From: RFTU01 sp046094505
Lineage (GTDB): Bacteria; Pseudomonadota; Gammaproteobacteria; Burkholderiales; Burkholderiaceae_C
Length of the DNA stretch: 64,000 nucleotides
NCBI GenBank assembly: GCA_046094505.1
Contig: JBJTHN010000069.1
Location: 54,780 to 118,779 of the forward strand
Reading direction: 5' to 3'
Below, one piece after another: positions 43,463 to 52,598 of this stretch (its first letter is position 1; every line of letters begins with the position of its first letter). Below the pieces are notes generated by a model, which saw only the letters and a list, made by a program, of their open reading frames with translations, did not search any database and was not told the origin of the DNA. Both the position numbers and the translations under genes were made by a program.

Positions 43463-44272
43463 ATGTCGTTCACGATCAAGTCCCCTTCCGACATTGAGGG
43501 CATGCGCACCGCGGGCCGCTTGGCTTCCGAGGTGTTGGACATGCTGACCGCCCATGTGGTCCCCGGCGTGAGTACCGAGCGCCTGGACCAAATCGCCCAC
43601 GACTACATCACCCAGGTGCAGCAGGCGATTCCGGCCCCGTTGAACTACACACCGCCGGGCTACATCCCTTATCCGAAGTCCATTTGCACCTCGGTCAACC
43701 ACCAGATCTGCCACGGCATCCCCAACGAGCGGCCGCTCAAGAGCGGCGACATCGTCAACATCGATGTCACCGTCATCAAGGACGGTTGGCACGGCGACAC
43801 CAGCCGCATGTTCGTGGTCGGCGAAGGCTCCATCGCAGCCAAACGTCTGTGCGCCATCACCTACGACGCCATGTGGCGTGGGATTGCCAAGGTCAAACCC
43901 GGGGCGCGGTTGGGCGATATCGGCCACGCGATCCAGTCCTTTGCGGAAGCCCAGGGCTGTTCCATCGTGCGCGAATTCTGTGGGCACGGGATCGGGCAGA
44001 AATTTCACGAGGAGCCGCAGGTGCTGCACTACGGCCGGCCTGGAACGCTGGAAGAACTGGTGCCGGGCATGACCTTCACCATCGAGCCGATGATCAACGC
44101 GGGGCGGCGCGAGATTCGTGAACTTGGCGACGGCTGGACCATCGTCACCAAGGACCGGTCCCTATCGGCCCAGTGGGAACACACGGTGCTGGTGACCGAG
44201 AGCGGATTTGAGGTGCTGACCTTGTCGGCCGGGTCCCCACCGGCCCCTGCCTTCATCGACCCAACGGCCTGA
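43463..44272 (+). CDS. map: Methionine aminopeptidase, type I
   Basis: A 269-residue type Ia methionine aminopeptidase that removes the initiator Met from nascent proteins. M24 ligands are all present: His in NHQICHGIPN, Asp in VNIDVTVIKDGWHGDTSRMF (two), His in CGHGIGQKFHEEP, Glu in TIEPMIN and Glu in WEHTVLV. Length is usual, and there is no zinc-finger extension. It is 12 bp upstream of glnD and probably cotranscribed, an order seen in E. coli (map-glnD). Confidence 0.97.
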   Translation: MSFTIKSPSDIEGMRTAGRLASEVLDMLTAHVVPGVSTERLDQIAHDYITQVQQAIPAPLNYTPPGYIPYPKSICTSVNHQICHGIPNERPLKSGDIVNIDVTVIKDGWHGDTSRMFVVGEGSIAAKRLCAITYDAMWRGIAKVKPGARLGDIGHAIQSFAEAQGCSIVREFCGHGIGQKFHEEPQVLHYGRPGTLEELVPGMTFTIEPMINAGRREIRELGDGWTIVTKDRSLSAQWEHTVLVTESGFEVLTLSAGSPPAPAFIDPTA

Positions 44273-44284
44273 GGCCTGCCCTGC

Positions 44285-46909
44285 GTGGACACCTCCCGCG
44301 CCCCCATCGCCGAACTGCGACAGGCCCACCGCAGCCACCAGCAGGCCCTCACCGACGCCTTCGCCCAGAAGCGTCCCAGCGCGGCGGCCACCAAGGTGCT
44401 CTTGCGCGGGCTGGCCCAAGGAACCGACCGCACCCTGGCGGCGTTGGCACAGGTCACCGGCTTATCACCCGAGGTGGCCCTGGTTGCCGTGGGTGGCTAC
44501 GGGCGTGCCGCCCTGTTTCCGCATTCGGATGTGGACGTGCTGCTGTTGGTGCCCTCCCGCCTGGAGGGCGACCGAGTGGTGCAGGAAGGCATCGGCGCCT
44601 TCATCACCGCCTGTTGGGATTGCGGTTTGGAGATCGGCTCGTCGGTGCGCACGCCCGAGCAGTGCGCCCAGGAGGCGCAGCGCGACGTGACCATCCAAAC
44701 GGCGATGCTGGAGTCGCGGCGGGTGTTTGGGCCCACCAAGCTGGTGCAGGCCTTTCAGCAGGCCACCAGCGCCGTGATGGACCCCACCGCCTTTCTGCGC
44801 GCCAAGACGCTGGAGATGTACCAGCGCCATCAAAAATACGAGGACACCCCCTACTCCCTGGAGCCCAACTGCAAGGAAAGCCCCGGGGGCCTGCGCGACC
44901 TGCAGGTGCTGCTGTGGGTGGCCCGTGCAGCCGGTTATGGGCGCAGCTGGGCGGAGTTGGCCACCAATGGGGTCATCACGCGGTTTGAGGCGCGACAGAT
45001 TGAGCGCAACCAAGCCACCCTGACCACCATCCGCGCCTGGCTGCACGTGGTGGCCAAGCGCCGCGAAGACCGCCTGGTGTTTGACCTGCAGACCCAGCTT
45101 GCCGAACGGATGGGCCTGCAGCCCGCGCGCGGCCAGCGGGTGTCTGAAGCCCTGATGAAGCGCTACTACTGGGCAGCCAAGGCGGTGGTGCAGCTCAATG
45201 AAATCGTGATGCAGGAGGTGCAAGAACGCATCGCCGGCTCGCGTGATGTGCCCATGCGGGCGTTGACGACCGACTTTTTGGACCGCGGGGGCTTGTTGGA
45301 AGTCGCCCGCGACGACCTGTACCGCGAGCGCCCCTCGGCCATCCTGGAGACCTTCAGCATCTACCAGCGAACCTTGGGCATCAAGGGCCTGTCGGCACGC
45401 ACGCGCCGCGCCCTGTACAACGCGCGCTCGTTGATGAATGCAGCGTTTCGCCGCCATCCGGAACATCGGCAACAGTTCCTGGACATCCTCCAGTATCCCG
45501 GTGGCGGACAGACCCACACCCTGCGCCTGATGAACCAAACCAGCGTTCTGGGCCGCACGCTGTGGGTGTTCCGGCGCATCGTGGGACAGATGCAGCACGA
45601 CCTGTTCCACGTGTACACGGTGGACCAGCACATCCTGATGGTGGTGCGCAATGTGCGGCGGTTCTTTGTTCCCGAGCACGCCCACGAGTACAGCTTTTGC
45701 TCCAACCTGGCCGCAGGCTTCGACCGGCCCTGGGTCTTGGTGGTGGCAGCGCTGTTCCATGATGTGGCCAAGGGTCGCGGGGGCGACCATTCACAACTGG
45801 GATCCACCGAGGTCCGCCGCTTCTGCCGCGACCACGGCATCGGCGCACAGGACACGCGCCTCATCGACTTTCTGGTTCGCGAGCACCTGACCATGAGCCG
45901 CATCGCGCAAAAAGAAGACCTGTCGGACCCGGATGTGATCAACGCATTTGCCAAAACGGTTCGCGACGTGCGCAGCCTCACAGCCCTGTACCTGCTCACG
46001 GTGGCCGACATCCGGGGCACCAGCCCCAAGGTGTGGAACGGCTGGAAGGGCAAGTTGCTCGAAGACCTGTTTCGTGCCACCCGCCGTGCCTTGGGCGGCG
46101 AGCCGCCTGGGGCCTTGGCCGAAGTGGAGACCCGCAGGGCAGAGGCACGCAGCCTGCTCGCCTTGGCCTCCCAACTGCCGGGCACCGAAAAGCTCCTGTG
46201 GGAAACCCTGGAGGTGAGTTACTTTGCGCGGCACGAGGCAGCAGACCTGGCCTGGCACGCCCGGGCGCTGTGGCGCCACCTGCAGACCCAGACACCCGTG
46301 GTCAACGCCCGCGCTTCTTCGGTGGGCGAAGGCCTGCAAGTCCTCGTGTACAGCCCCGACCGGGCCGACCTGTTTGCGCGCATCTGCGGTTACTTCGACA
46401 ACGCCGGGTTCAACATCCTGGATGCCAAGGTGCACACCACGCGCCAAGGCTATGCCCTGGACACCTTTGAGGTGGTGCAGGCCCATGCCGGCCACCGTTC
46501 GGATGTGGCCAGCGCACACCGCGACCTGATCGCCCTGGTGGAACATCAGCTCGCCGCCGCCGTTTCGTCCACAGAGCCCCTGCCCGCGCCGGCACAGGGC
46601 CGTTTGTCACGCCGCGTGCGCAGCTTTCCCATCACCCCTCGCGTGTCGCTGCGTCCCGATGAACGCGGCCAACGCTACCTGCTGTCGGTGAGCACCAGCG
46701 ACCGCGCCGGGCTGCTGTACTCCATCGCCCGCGTGTTGGCACAGCACCGCATCAACCTGGAGTTGGCCAAGGTCATCACCCTGGGGGAACGGGTGGAAGA
46801 CACCTTCGTCGTGACGGGCGACGCCTTGCGTCATGCGCGCACGCAGCTGCAAATCGAAAGTGAGCTGCTCGACGCGGCGGGGGCAGCGCGCCCCGCCGTG
46901 GCTGCGTAA
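44285..46909 (+). CDS. glnD: GlnD, bifunctional uridylyltransferase/UMP-removing enzyme
   Basis: An 874-residue nitrogen sensor that uridylylates PII proteins when glutamine is low and removes UMP when it is high. The nucleotidyltransferase motif is GGYGRAALFPHSDVD (residues 70-84), followed by a PII-uridylyltransferase helical region. The HD domain has LFHDVAKGRGGDHS near residue 488. Two ACT domains follow (LQVLVYSPDRADLFARICG near 690 and LLSVSTSDRAGLLYSIARVL near 800), which bind glutamine. The start is a GTG at 44285. Confidence 0.97.
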   Translation: MDTSRAPIAELRQAHRSHQQALTDAFAQKRPSAAATKVLLRGLAQGTDRTLAALAQVTGLSPEVALVAVGGYGRAALFPHSDVDVLLLVPSRLEGDRVVQEGIGAFITACWDCGLEIGSSVRTPEQCAQEAQRDVTIQTAMLESRRVFGPTKLVQAFQQATSAVMDPTAFLRAKTLEMYQRHQKYEDTPYSLEPNCKESPGGLRDLQVLLWVARAAGYGRSWAELATNGVITRFEARQIERNQATLTTIRAWLHVVAKRREDRLVFDLQTQLAERMGLQPARGQRVSEALMKRYYWAAKAVVQLNEIVMQEVQERIAGSRDVPMRALTTDFLDRGGLLEVARDDLYRERPSAILETFSIYQRTLGIKGLSARTRRALYNARSLMNAAFRRHPEHRQQFLDILQYPGGGQTHTLRLMNQTSVLGRTLWVFRRIVGQMQHDLFHVYTVDQHILMVVRNVRRFFVPEHAHEYSFCSNLAAGFDRPWVLVVAALFHDVAKGRGGDHSQLGSTEVRRFCRDHGIGAQDTRLIDFLVREHLTMSRIAQKEDLSDPDVINAFAKTVRDVRSLTALYLLTVADIRGTSPKVWNGWKGKLLEDLFRATRRALGGEPPGALAEVETRRAEARSLLALASQLPGTEKLLWETLEVSYFARHEAADLAWHARALWRHLQTQTPVVNARASSVGEGLQVLVYSPDRADLFARICGYFDNAGFNILDAKVHTTRQGYALDTFEVVQAHAGHRSDVASAHRDLIALVEHQLAAAVSSTEPLPAPAQGRLSRRVRSFPITPRVSLRPDERGQRYLLSVSTSDRAGLLYSIARVLAQHRINLELAKVITLGERVEDTFVVTGDALRHARTQLQIESELLDAAGAARPAVAA

Positions 46910-46913
46910 ACCC

Positions 46914-48035
46914 ATGGCGGTTCGTGTGATTTCGGTCCGCGAGGCCCTGGACCCGCCATCACGCTGGGACGCTGTGCTGGATGCCCGATCGCCCGCCGAG
47001 TTTGCGCTGGACCGCTGGCCAGGCGCGCAAAGCTGGCCCGTGTTGGACGACGACGAGCGGCGCCTGGTGGGCACCGAGTACAAGCAAATCTCGGCGTTTG
47101 ATGCCCGCAAGCGTGGGGCAGCCATGGTGGCGCGGCGCATCGCCGGCCTGCTCGATGCCCACAGCGCCAGCCTGCCACGGGACTGGCAGCCCCTGGTGTA
47201 CTGCTGGCGTGGCGGCCAACGCAGCGGCACCCTGGCCTGGTTTCTGGACCAGGTGGGCTTTCGGGTGCACCTGCTCAAAGGCGGCTACAAGGCGTTTCGA
47301 TCCGTGGTGCGCGAAGACCTGGACACCCTGCCCAACCCCCTGCGATTCGTGGTGATCGGTGGGCGTACCGGCAGCGGCAAGAGCCGCTTGCTGCAGACCC
47401 TGGCCGCGCACGGCGCCCAGGTGCTGGACCTGGAGTCACTGGCCTGCCACCGGGGGTCGGTGTTGGGCGCCCTGCCCGGGCAGCCCCAACCCAGCCAAAA
47501 GCAGTTTGAAACCCAGGTGTGGCGGGCCCTGCGCGGCTTCGACCCGATGCGCCCTGTGTTTGTGGAAAGCGAGAGCCGCAAGATTGGCGCGGTGCAGGTG
47601 CCCCAAGCGCTGATCCTGCGCATGCGCCAGCACGGCCGCGTGGGCCTGGTGGACATGCCGCTGCCGGCGCGGGTTCACCTGTTGCTCGAGGACTACGCCC
47701 ACTTCTCACAGGATGTGCCGGGCTTTGGCGCCCTGTTGGAGCACTTTGTCGAGCTTCGCGGGCGTGAGCGCGTCTTGCGCTGGAAGGCGATGGCCGAACA
47801 GGGGCACTGGGCTGAGGTGTTTGAGGAACTGGTGTGCGAACACTACGACCCGCTGTACGGCCGATCGATGGACCAGAACTACAGCGGCATGTCCCAAGCC
47901 CTGCCCATCACGCTGCGAGATGGGGGCGCGCAGGCCCTGAGGGAAGCGGCGCAGGAGCTGATCGCACAAGAGGGCGCCCTGTTCGAAAGGTTCGAGCCGT
48001 TCGAGCCATTCAAGCTATTGGCCTCGCGCCCCTAG
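46914..48035 (+). CDS. selU: SelU (MnmH), tRNA 2-selenouridine synthase
   Basis: A 373-residue tRNA-modifying enzyme that replaces sulfur with selenium at wobble 2-thiouridine via a geranylated intermediate. The rhodanese domain has the active Cys97 in VYCWRGGQRSG, and a P-loop GGRTGSGKS (149-157) lies in the C-terminal half. YKQISAFDARKRG and SESRKIG are conserved. Selenophosphate synthetase (selD) is not in the window. It starts 4 bp after glnD, so the two are one transcript. The tail EGALFERFEPFEPFKLLAS is unusual, with an FEPFE repeat. Confidence 0.94.
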   Translation: MAVRVISVREALDPPSRWDAVLDARSPAEFALDRWPGAQSWPVLDDDERRLVGTEYKQISAFDARKRGAAMVARRIAGLLDAHSASLPRDWQPLVYCWRGGQRSGTLAWFLDQVGFRVHLLKGGYKAFRSVVREDLDTLPNPLRFVVIGGRTGSGKSRLLQTLAAHGAQVLDLESLACHRGSVLGALPGQPQPSQKQFETQVWRALRGFDPMRPVFVESESRKIGAVQVPQALILRMRQHGRVGLVDMPLPARVHLLLEDYAHFSQDVPGFGALLEHFVELRGRERVLRWKAMAEQGHWAEVFEELVCEHYDPLYGRSMDQNYSGMSQALPITLRDGGAQALREAAQELIAQEGALFERFEPFEPFKLLASRP

Positions 48036-48054
48036 GCTGCCCCGCGGGGCAGCC
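48035..48054 (+). terminator. 20-bp perfect palindrome at the selU stop
   Basis: GGCTGCCCCGCGGGGCAGCC is fully self-complementary and starts on the last base of the selU stop codon. The GC-only hairpin has no T-run; it may be a U-less terminator or an mRNA 3'-end structure for map-glnD-selU. Confidence 0.5.
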
Positions 48055-48093
48055 GCCCTCAGGCGAGCCGCTGAGCCCCGCCCTGTGGACGTA

Positions 48094-48310
48094 TCAAACG
48101 TCCTTCCAATTCACCCGCGTGGCCTCATGCCCTTCACCGGGCAGTGCCTTGTCCCGAACGATGCTGTTGATGATCCCGCACCAACCGCGTACCCCAACTG
48201 GCCTCTTTGACGCTGCCATCTTTGCTGACTTCCAGCGACTTTCCTGCGGCCTGCGCGCGGGCAATGGTGTTGAAGACATCAACATGGGACTGCGGTTCAA
48301 TCTTGGGCAT
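48094..48310 (-). pseudogene. Small gene broken by a one-base frameshift, unrecognised
   Basis: The start MPKIEPQSHVDVFNTIARAQ (48310, GAGGA before it) reads on in one frame to GTRLVR, then loses sense and stops at 48134. From there the neighbouring frame gives a natural-looking end, IINSIVRDKALPGEGHEATR then VNWKDV and a stop at 48094. Removing one G from the run CGGG at about 48174-48177 joins the halves into a 71-residue protein. I do not recognise the family, and it lies just after the pha terminator. It is a recent pseudogene, a sequencing error or, less likely, a programmed frameshift. The rest of the 48036-48393 interval holds only the palindrome and the pha terminator. Confidence 0.5.
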
Positions 48311-48326
48311 TCGGTCCTCGGCGGTC

Positions 48327-48365
48327 AAAAAAAGGTCGCGGCAGCTTGAGTATGCTGCCGCGACC
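48327..48365 (-). terminator. Rho-independent terminator of the phaCAB operon
   Basis: On the minus strand GGTCGCGGCAGC-ATACTCAA-GCTGCCGCGACC is a perfect 12-bp stem with an 8-nt loop, followed by seven T. It lies 27 bp after the phaB stop. Confidence 0.9.
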
Positions 48366-48392
48366 GCCGCACTGCCCAGAGTTAATCGGGCG

Positions 48393-49130
48393 TCAACCCA
48401 TGTGCAGGCCGCCATTGCAGGAAAAGTCGGCGCCGGTGGTGAAGCCGGAGTCTTCACCCGCCAGCCAGCCCACGATGGAGCCAATTTCCTCCGGGGTGCC
48501 CAGGCGCTTAACCGGGATGGTGGCCACGATTTTTTCCAACACCTCGGGCTTGATGGCCCGAACCATGTCGGTGCCAATGTAGCCCGGGCTCACGGTGTTG
48601 ACGGTCACACCCTTGTTGGCCATCTCTTGTGCCAAGGCCATGGTGAATCCGTGCATGCCGGCCTTGGCAGCCGAGTAGTTGGTCTGGCCCGCCTGCCCCT
48701 TCTCACCGTTGACCGATGAAATCTGGATGATGCGGCCCCAGCCCCGCTCCACCATGTCCGGCACCACCTGCTTGGTGACATTGAACATGGAGTTCAGGTT
48801 GGTGTCGATGACAGCGTCCCAGTCTTCGCGGGTCATCTTCAGGAACATGCGGTCACGCGTGATGCCCGCGTTGTTCACCAGCACATCGATGGGGCCGTGC
48901 TCCGCCTTGGCCTTTTGAAAGGCTTCGGTGGTGGAGTCCCAAGCCGAGACATTGCCCACCGAAGCGTAGAAGGTGTAGCCCAGGGCCTTTTGCTCGGCCA
49001 GCCACTTGGCGTGGTCGCGGGTGGGGCCGCAGCCGGCGATGACCTTGAAGCCGTCCCTGTGCAGGCGTTGGCAGATCGCGGTACCGATGCCGCCCATACC
49101 GCCGGTGACGTATGCAACTTTTTGACTCAT
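48393..49130 (-). CDS. phaB: PhaB, acetoacetyl-CoA reductase
   Basis: A 245-residue short-chain dehydrogenase that makes (R)-3-hydroxybutyryl-CoA from acetoacetyl-CoA with NADPH, the second step of polyhydroxybutyrate synthesis. The nucleotide motif GGMGGIGTAI is at residues 10-19 and the catalytic Ser139/Tyr152/Lys156 in SSVNGEKGQAGQTNYSAAK. PhaB-type start MSQKVAYVTGGMGGIG matches the Cupriavidus enzyme. AGGAG lies upstream. It is the last gene of phaC-phaA-phaB and is followed by the terminator at 48327-48365. Confidence 0.95.
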   Translation of the reverse strand: MSQKVAYVTGGMGGIGTAICQRLHRDGFKVIAGCGPTRDHAKWLAEQKALGYTFYASVGNVSAWDSTTEAFQKAKAEHGPIDVLVNNAGITRDRMFLKMTREDWDAVIDTNLNSMFNVTKQVVPDMVERGWGRIIQISSVNGEKGQAGQTNYSAAKAGMHGFTMALAQEMANKGVTVNTVSPGYIGTDMVRAIKPEVLEKIVATIPVKRLGTPEEIGSIVGWLAGEDSGFTTGADFSCNGGLHMG

Positions 49131-49249
49131 TCTTGTCTCCTACCTCTCCAAAATGAGGACTCGCCTCGGTTTCACATCTGCTTTGTTGCGCGGGGCATGT
49201 CCCAGGGAACGGGGCCACCGCCGCGGCTGTTTTTGTTGCGCAACGACTT

Positions 49250-50431
49250 TCATCGCTCCACCGCCAGCGACACACCCATACCGCCACCAATGCACAGCGC
49301 AGCCAGACCCTTCTTGGCGTTGCGGCTCTGCATTTCATGCAGCAAGGTGACCAAGATTCGGCAGCCCGACGCGCCGATGGGGTGGCCGATGGCGATGGCC
49401 CCACCGTTGACGTTCACCCGCGCAGGGTCGATGTCCAAGGCCTTGTTGACGGCGCAGGCCTGAGCGGCAAAGGCTTCGTTGAGCTCGAACAGGTCCACGT
49501 CCTGGGCCTTCCAGCCGGCCCTGGCCAGCGCTTTTTGCGAAGCCGGCACCGGGCCCATGCCCATGGTGGCCGGATCCAGACCGCTGGTGCCAAAGGCCGC
49601 AATGCGGGCCATAGGCTTGAGTCCCAAGGCTGCGGCCCTGGACGCCTTCATCACCATGACCGCGGCGGCACCGTCGTTGATACCCGACGCATTGCCGGCG
49701 GTGACGCTGCCGGCCTTGTCAAATGCCGGCCGAAGGCCAGCCAGGGCTTCGGCATTGGTCTTCTTGTTGATGAATTCGTCGCTGTTGAAGACGATCGGGT
49801 CACCCTTGCGCTGCGGGATGCTCACACCGACGATCTCGTCCGCGAACTTGCCCGCATCCTGCGCGGCTGCGGCCTTCTGCTGTGAGCCCAACGCCAGGGC
49901 ATCCTGCATGTCACGGGTGATGCCGTGGGCCTTGGCCACGTTCTCGGCCGTGATGCCCATGTGGTACTGGTTGTAGACGTCCCACAAGCCGTCCACGATC
50001 ATGGAGTCCACCATTTTCCAGTCGCCCATGCGCTGGCCGTCGCGGCTGCCCAGTACCACGTGGGGGCTGGCGCTCATGTTTTCTTGCCCCCCGGCGATCA
50101 CGATTTCGCTGTCACCCCAGGCCACGGCCTGGGCCGCCAACATCACCGCCTTCAGGCCAGAACCACATACCGCGTTGATGGTCAAAGCAGGGGTTTCCTT
50201 GGCCAGGCCCGCCTTCATCATGGCCTGTCGCGCCGGGTTCTGTCCGGCGCCGGCCGCCAGCACCTGTCCCATGATCACCTCGCCCACCTGGTCGGCAGCC
50301 AGCCCGGTGCGGCTCAGCAACTCGGCTATGACCACGCTGCCCAGCTCAGTGGCGGCGGTCTTGGCCAGCGTTCCGCCGAACTTGCCCACCGCGGTGCGGG
50401 TGGCGGCAACGATGACGATGTCTTCGCTCAT
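49250..50431 (-). CDS. phaA: PhaA, acetyl-CoA acetyltransferase (beta-ketothiolase)
   Basis: A 393-residue thiolase condensing two acetyl-CoA to acetoacetyl-CoA. Catalytic residues are visible: acyl-Cys89 in INAVCGSGL, His350 in IAIGHPIGASG and the second Cys380 in LCIGGGMG. AGGAG 7 nt before the ATG fixes the start at 50431. It lies between phaC and phaB, 69 bp after phaC, so a role in polyhydroxybutyrate synthesis is the natural reading. Another thiolase function, such as fatty-acid oxidation, is less likely here. Confidence 0.95.
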   Translation of the reverse strand: MSEDIVIVAATRTAVGKFGGTLAKTAATELGSVVIAELLSRTGLAADQVGEVIMGQVLAAGAGQNPARQAMMKAGLAKETPALTINAVCGSGLKAVMLAAQAVAWGDSEIVIAGGQENMSASPHVVLGSRDGQRMGDWKMVDSMIVDGLWDVYNQYHMGITAENVAKAHGITRDMQDALALGSQQKAAAAQDAGKFADEIVGVSIPQRKGDPIVFNSDEFINKKTNAEALAGLRPAFDKAGSVTAGNASGINDGAAAVMVMKASRAAALGLKPMARIAAFGTSGLDPATMGMGPVPASQKALARAGWKAQDVDLFELNEAFAAQACAVNKALDIDPARVNVNGGAIAIGHPIGASGCRILVTLLHEMQSRNAKKGLAALCIGGGMGVSLAVER

Positions 50432-50500
50432 GAAAGTCTCCTGCAGGTTCAATACGAAAGGTTCAAAAAGGGGGCTCAGCAGCCGTGTAGGCACAAGTGC

Positions 50501-52192
50501 TCAGGCCTTTTGCTTGACATAGCGGCCCGGGGCAGCCTCAATGGGCCTGTGTTGACGGTTGCCAGGCGCTTTGGGTGCTGCCACCTTCTTGCCCGCATGC
50601 GAGGCCAACCAAGCCGCCCAGTCGGGCCACCACGAGCCGGGCCTCTCGGTGGCCGACTCCAGCCAGTCATGGGCCGATTCCAGCAGACGATCCTGGGTCC
50701 AGTAATGGCGTTTGCCCTTGGCCGGGGGATTGATCACCCCAGCGATGTGGCCTGAAGCCCCCATGACAAAACGCTTCTTGCCTTTGATGATCTCGGTGCT
50801 GCGGTAGGCCGCTTCCCAGGGCACGATGTGGTCTTCACGGGAGGCGTAAAGGTAGAACGGCGCCTTGATGGCCCCCACATCCACGGCCTGACCGCAGGTA
50901 CTCAAGCGGCCTGGGATGCGCAGTTCGTTCTGCAGGTACAGGTGGCGCAGGTACCAGCAGTACATGGGACCCGGCAGATTGGTGCTGTCGGAGTTCCAGT
51001 ACAGAAGGTCAAACGGCGGGGGTGTCTCACCCTTGAGATAGTTGCCCACCACGTAGTTCCACACCAGGTCGTTCGGTCGCAGGAAGCTGAAGGTGGCCGC
51101 AAGTTCACCGCCCTTGAGCAGGCCGGGGCCACTGGGCGCGTCGGCACCGATGGTCATCTCCCGCATCTGAACGGCGGGCTCATCGACAAAGATGTCGAGG
51201 ATGCCGGTATCACTGAAGTCCAACAGGGTGGTGAGCAGTGTGACGCTGGAGGCCGGTTGTTGCCCGCGCGCGGCCAGCACCGCCAAAGCCGTGGCGAGGA
51301 TGGTGCCCCCTACGCAAAAGCCCAACATGTTGAATTGCTTTTGCCCGGTGATCGCCTGCACCACCTCAATGGCCTGGATGGGCCCTTCGGCGATGTAGTC
51401 GTCCCAAGTCTTGGCCGCCAGGCTTTCGTCGGGGTTGCGCCAGCTCACCACGAACAGGCGATGGCCTTGCTCCAGGGTGTAGCGGATCAAGGAGTTGTCT
51501 GGCTGCAGGTCCAGGATGTAGTACTTGTTGATGCAGGGCGGCACAAAGAGGATGGGCCGCTCATGGACCTGCGCGGTCAAGGGCTTGTATTCGATGAGCT
51601 GCATGAGCTCGTTTTCGAAGACCACCGTGCCTTCGGTGGTGGCCACATTGCGCCCCACCTCAAACACCGTTTCATCCGTCTGGCTCATATGCCCCCGGCG
51701 AATGTCGGCCAACAGCTGCTCCACGCCCTTGGCAATGCTCTGCCCCTGGGACTCCAAGGCCTTTTGCTGGGCCTCGGGGTTCAAGGCCAGGAAGTTGGAG
51801 GGGCTGGCCGCGTCGATCCACTGCTGCACGGCAAAGCGCACGCGCGCCTTGGTCTTGGCATCCCCCTGCACCGCCTCAGCCATCTCCATCAGGGTGCGGG
51901 CATTGAGCAAGTAGGCCCGGGCGGTGAAGGCCGCCATGGGGTTCTGTGTCCAGGCCTGCGCCGCGAAGCGTCGGTCCTTGATGGGTGCAGGCTGCTCAGC
52001 GGCACCCAGGGCCTGGTTCCACAGTTGGGTCATCTCCTGTAGGTAGCCCTGCTGCAAGCGAGACAGGTCTTGCGCAGGCAGGCTCATTCCGGCCATGGCC
52101 GTGAAAGCGTCGCCCACGGCATGGCCCAAGGCCTGGGCGTTTTCACCCAGGGATCCAAGCGGGGGTTGGGGTTGGGACTTGCGTTTGGCCAT
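50501..52192 (-). CDS. phaC: PhaC, class I polyhydroxyalkanoate synthase
   Basis: A 563-residue granule-bound polymerase that links (R)-3-hydroxyacyl-CoA units. The lipase-box Cys293 is in MLGFCVGGTIL, with Asp in SREDHIVPW and His in ASGHIAGVINPP completing the triad. The N-terminal ~190 residues form the variable domain, and PHA-synthase blocks LFVPPCINKYYILDLQ and VVSWRNPDES are present. Length fits class I (589 in Cupriavidus). CAGGAGA precedes the ATG. It is first in the pha operon. Confidence 0.96.
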   Translation of the reverse strand: MAKRKSQPQPPLGSLGENAQALGHAVGDAFTAMAGMSLPAQDLSRLQQGYLQEMTQLWNQALGAAEQPAPIKDRRFAAQAWTQNPMAAFTARAYLLNARTLMEMAEAVQGDAKTKARVRFAVQQWIDAASPSNFLALNPEAQQKALESQGQSIAKGVEQLLADIRRGHMSQTDETVFEVGRNVATTEGTVVFENELMQLIEYKPLTAQVHERPILFVPPCINKYYILDLQPDNSLIRYTLEQGHRLFVVSWRNPDESLAAKTWDDYIAEGPIQAIEVVQAITGQKQFNMLGFCVGGTILATALAVLAARGQQPASSVTLLTTLLDFSDTGILDIFVDEPAVQMREMTIGADAPSGPGLLKGGELAATFSFLRPNDLVWNYVVGNYLKGETPPPFDLLYWNSDSTNLPGPMYCWYLRHLYLQNELRIPGRLSTCGQAVDVGAIKAPFYLYASREDHIVPWEAAYRSTEIIKGKKRFVMGASGHIAGVINPPAKGKRHYWTQDRLLESAHDWLESATERPGSWWPDWAAWLASHAGKKVAAPKAPGNRQHRPIEAAPGRYVKQKA

Positions 52193-52337
52193 CGTGGTCT
52201 CCTGCTGCTATCCGGGCCTCAATGCCCTCACTCTAAGGCGGCAATCTTTCCTGGTCATGACAGCATACGCCCGGCGGTCTGCACAATGCCATGGGCGGCG
52301 TTCGGGTGGACGCCTGCCGTGAACCGGAGCCTCTTGC

Positions 52338-52598
52338 ATGTACCTGGTGGCCATTGCCTGGATGTATGTGGTGCTGATGATGAGCATCGTGGAGGCGCTG
52401 TCGCCCCAAGGAACGGTGCTGGGCGCCCTGTTCACCTTTGCCCTGTATGGGGCGCTGCCCCTGGGCATCGTGATGTACATCCTGGGCACCCCCATGCGGC
52501 GACGGGCCCGCATCGCAGCATCGGCGTCAGCCATGGCGCCAAATGCTGGCGGCCATACGGCCGGTCAGCCCATCGCGCCGGAACGAAAAGAACCGTGA
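52338..52598 (+). CDS. Small two-TM membrane protein, unknown
   Basis: An 86-residue protein with two predicted membrane helices (LVAIAWMYVVLMMSIVEAL, and FALYGALPLGIVMYILGTP) and a polar basic C-terminus. Family not recognised. GGAG lies 8 nt before the ATG. It is divergent from phaC, and its last 72 bp overlap the 3' end of pgeF on the other strand, so its real stop codon position should be read with some caution. Confidence 0.65.
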   Translation: MYLVAIAWMYVVLMMSIVEALSPQGTVLGALFTFALYGALPLGIVMYILGTPMRRRARIAASASAMAPNAGGHTAGQPIAPERKEP

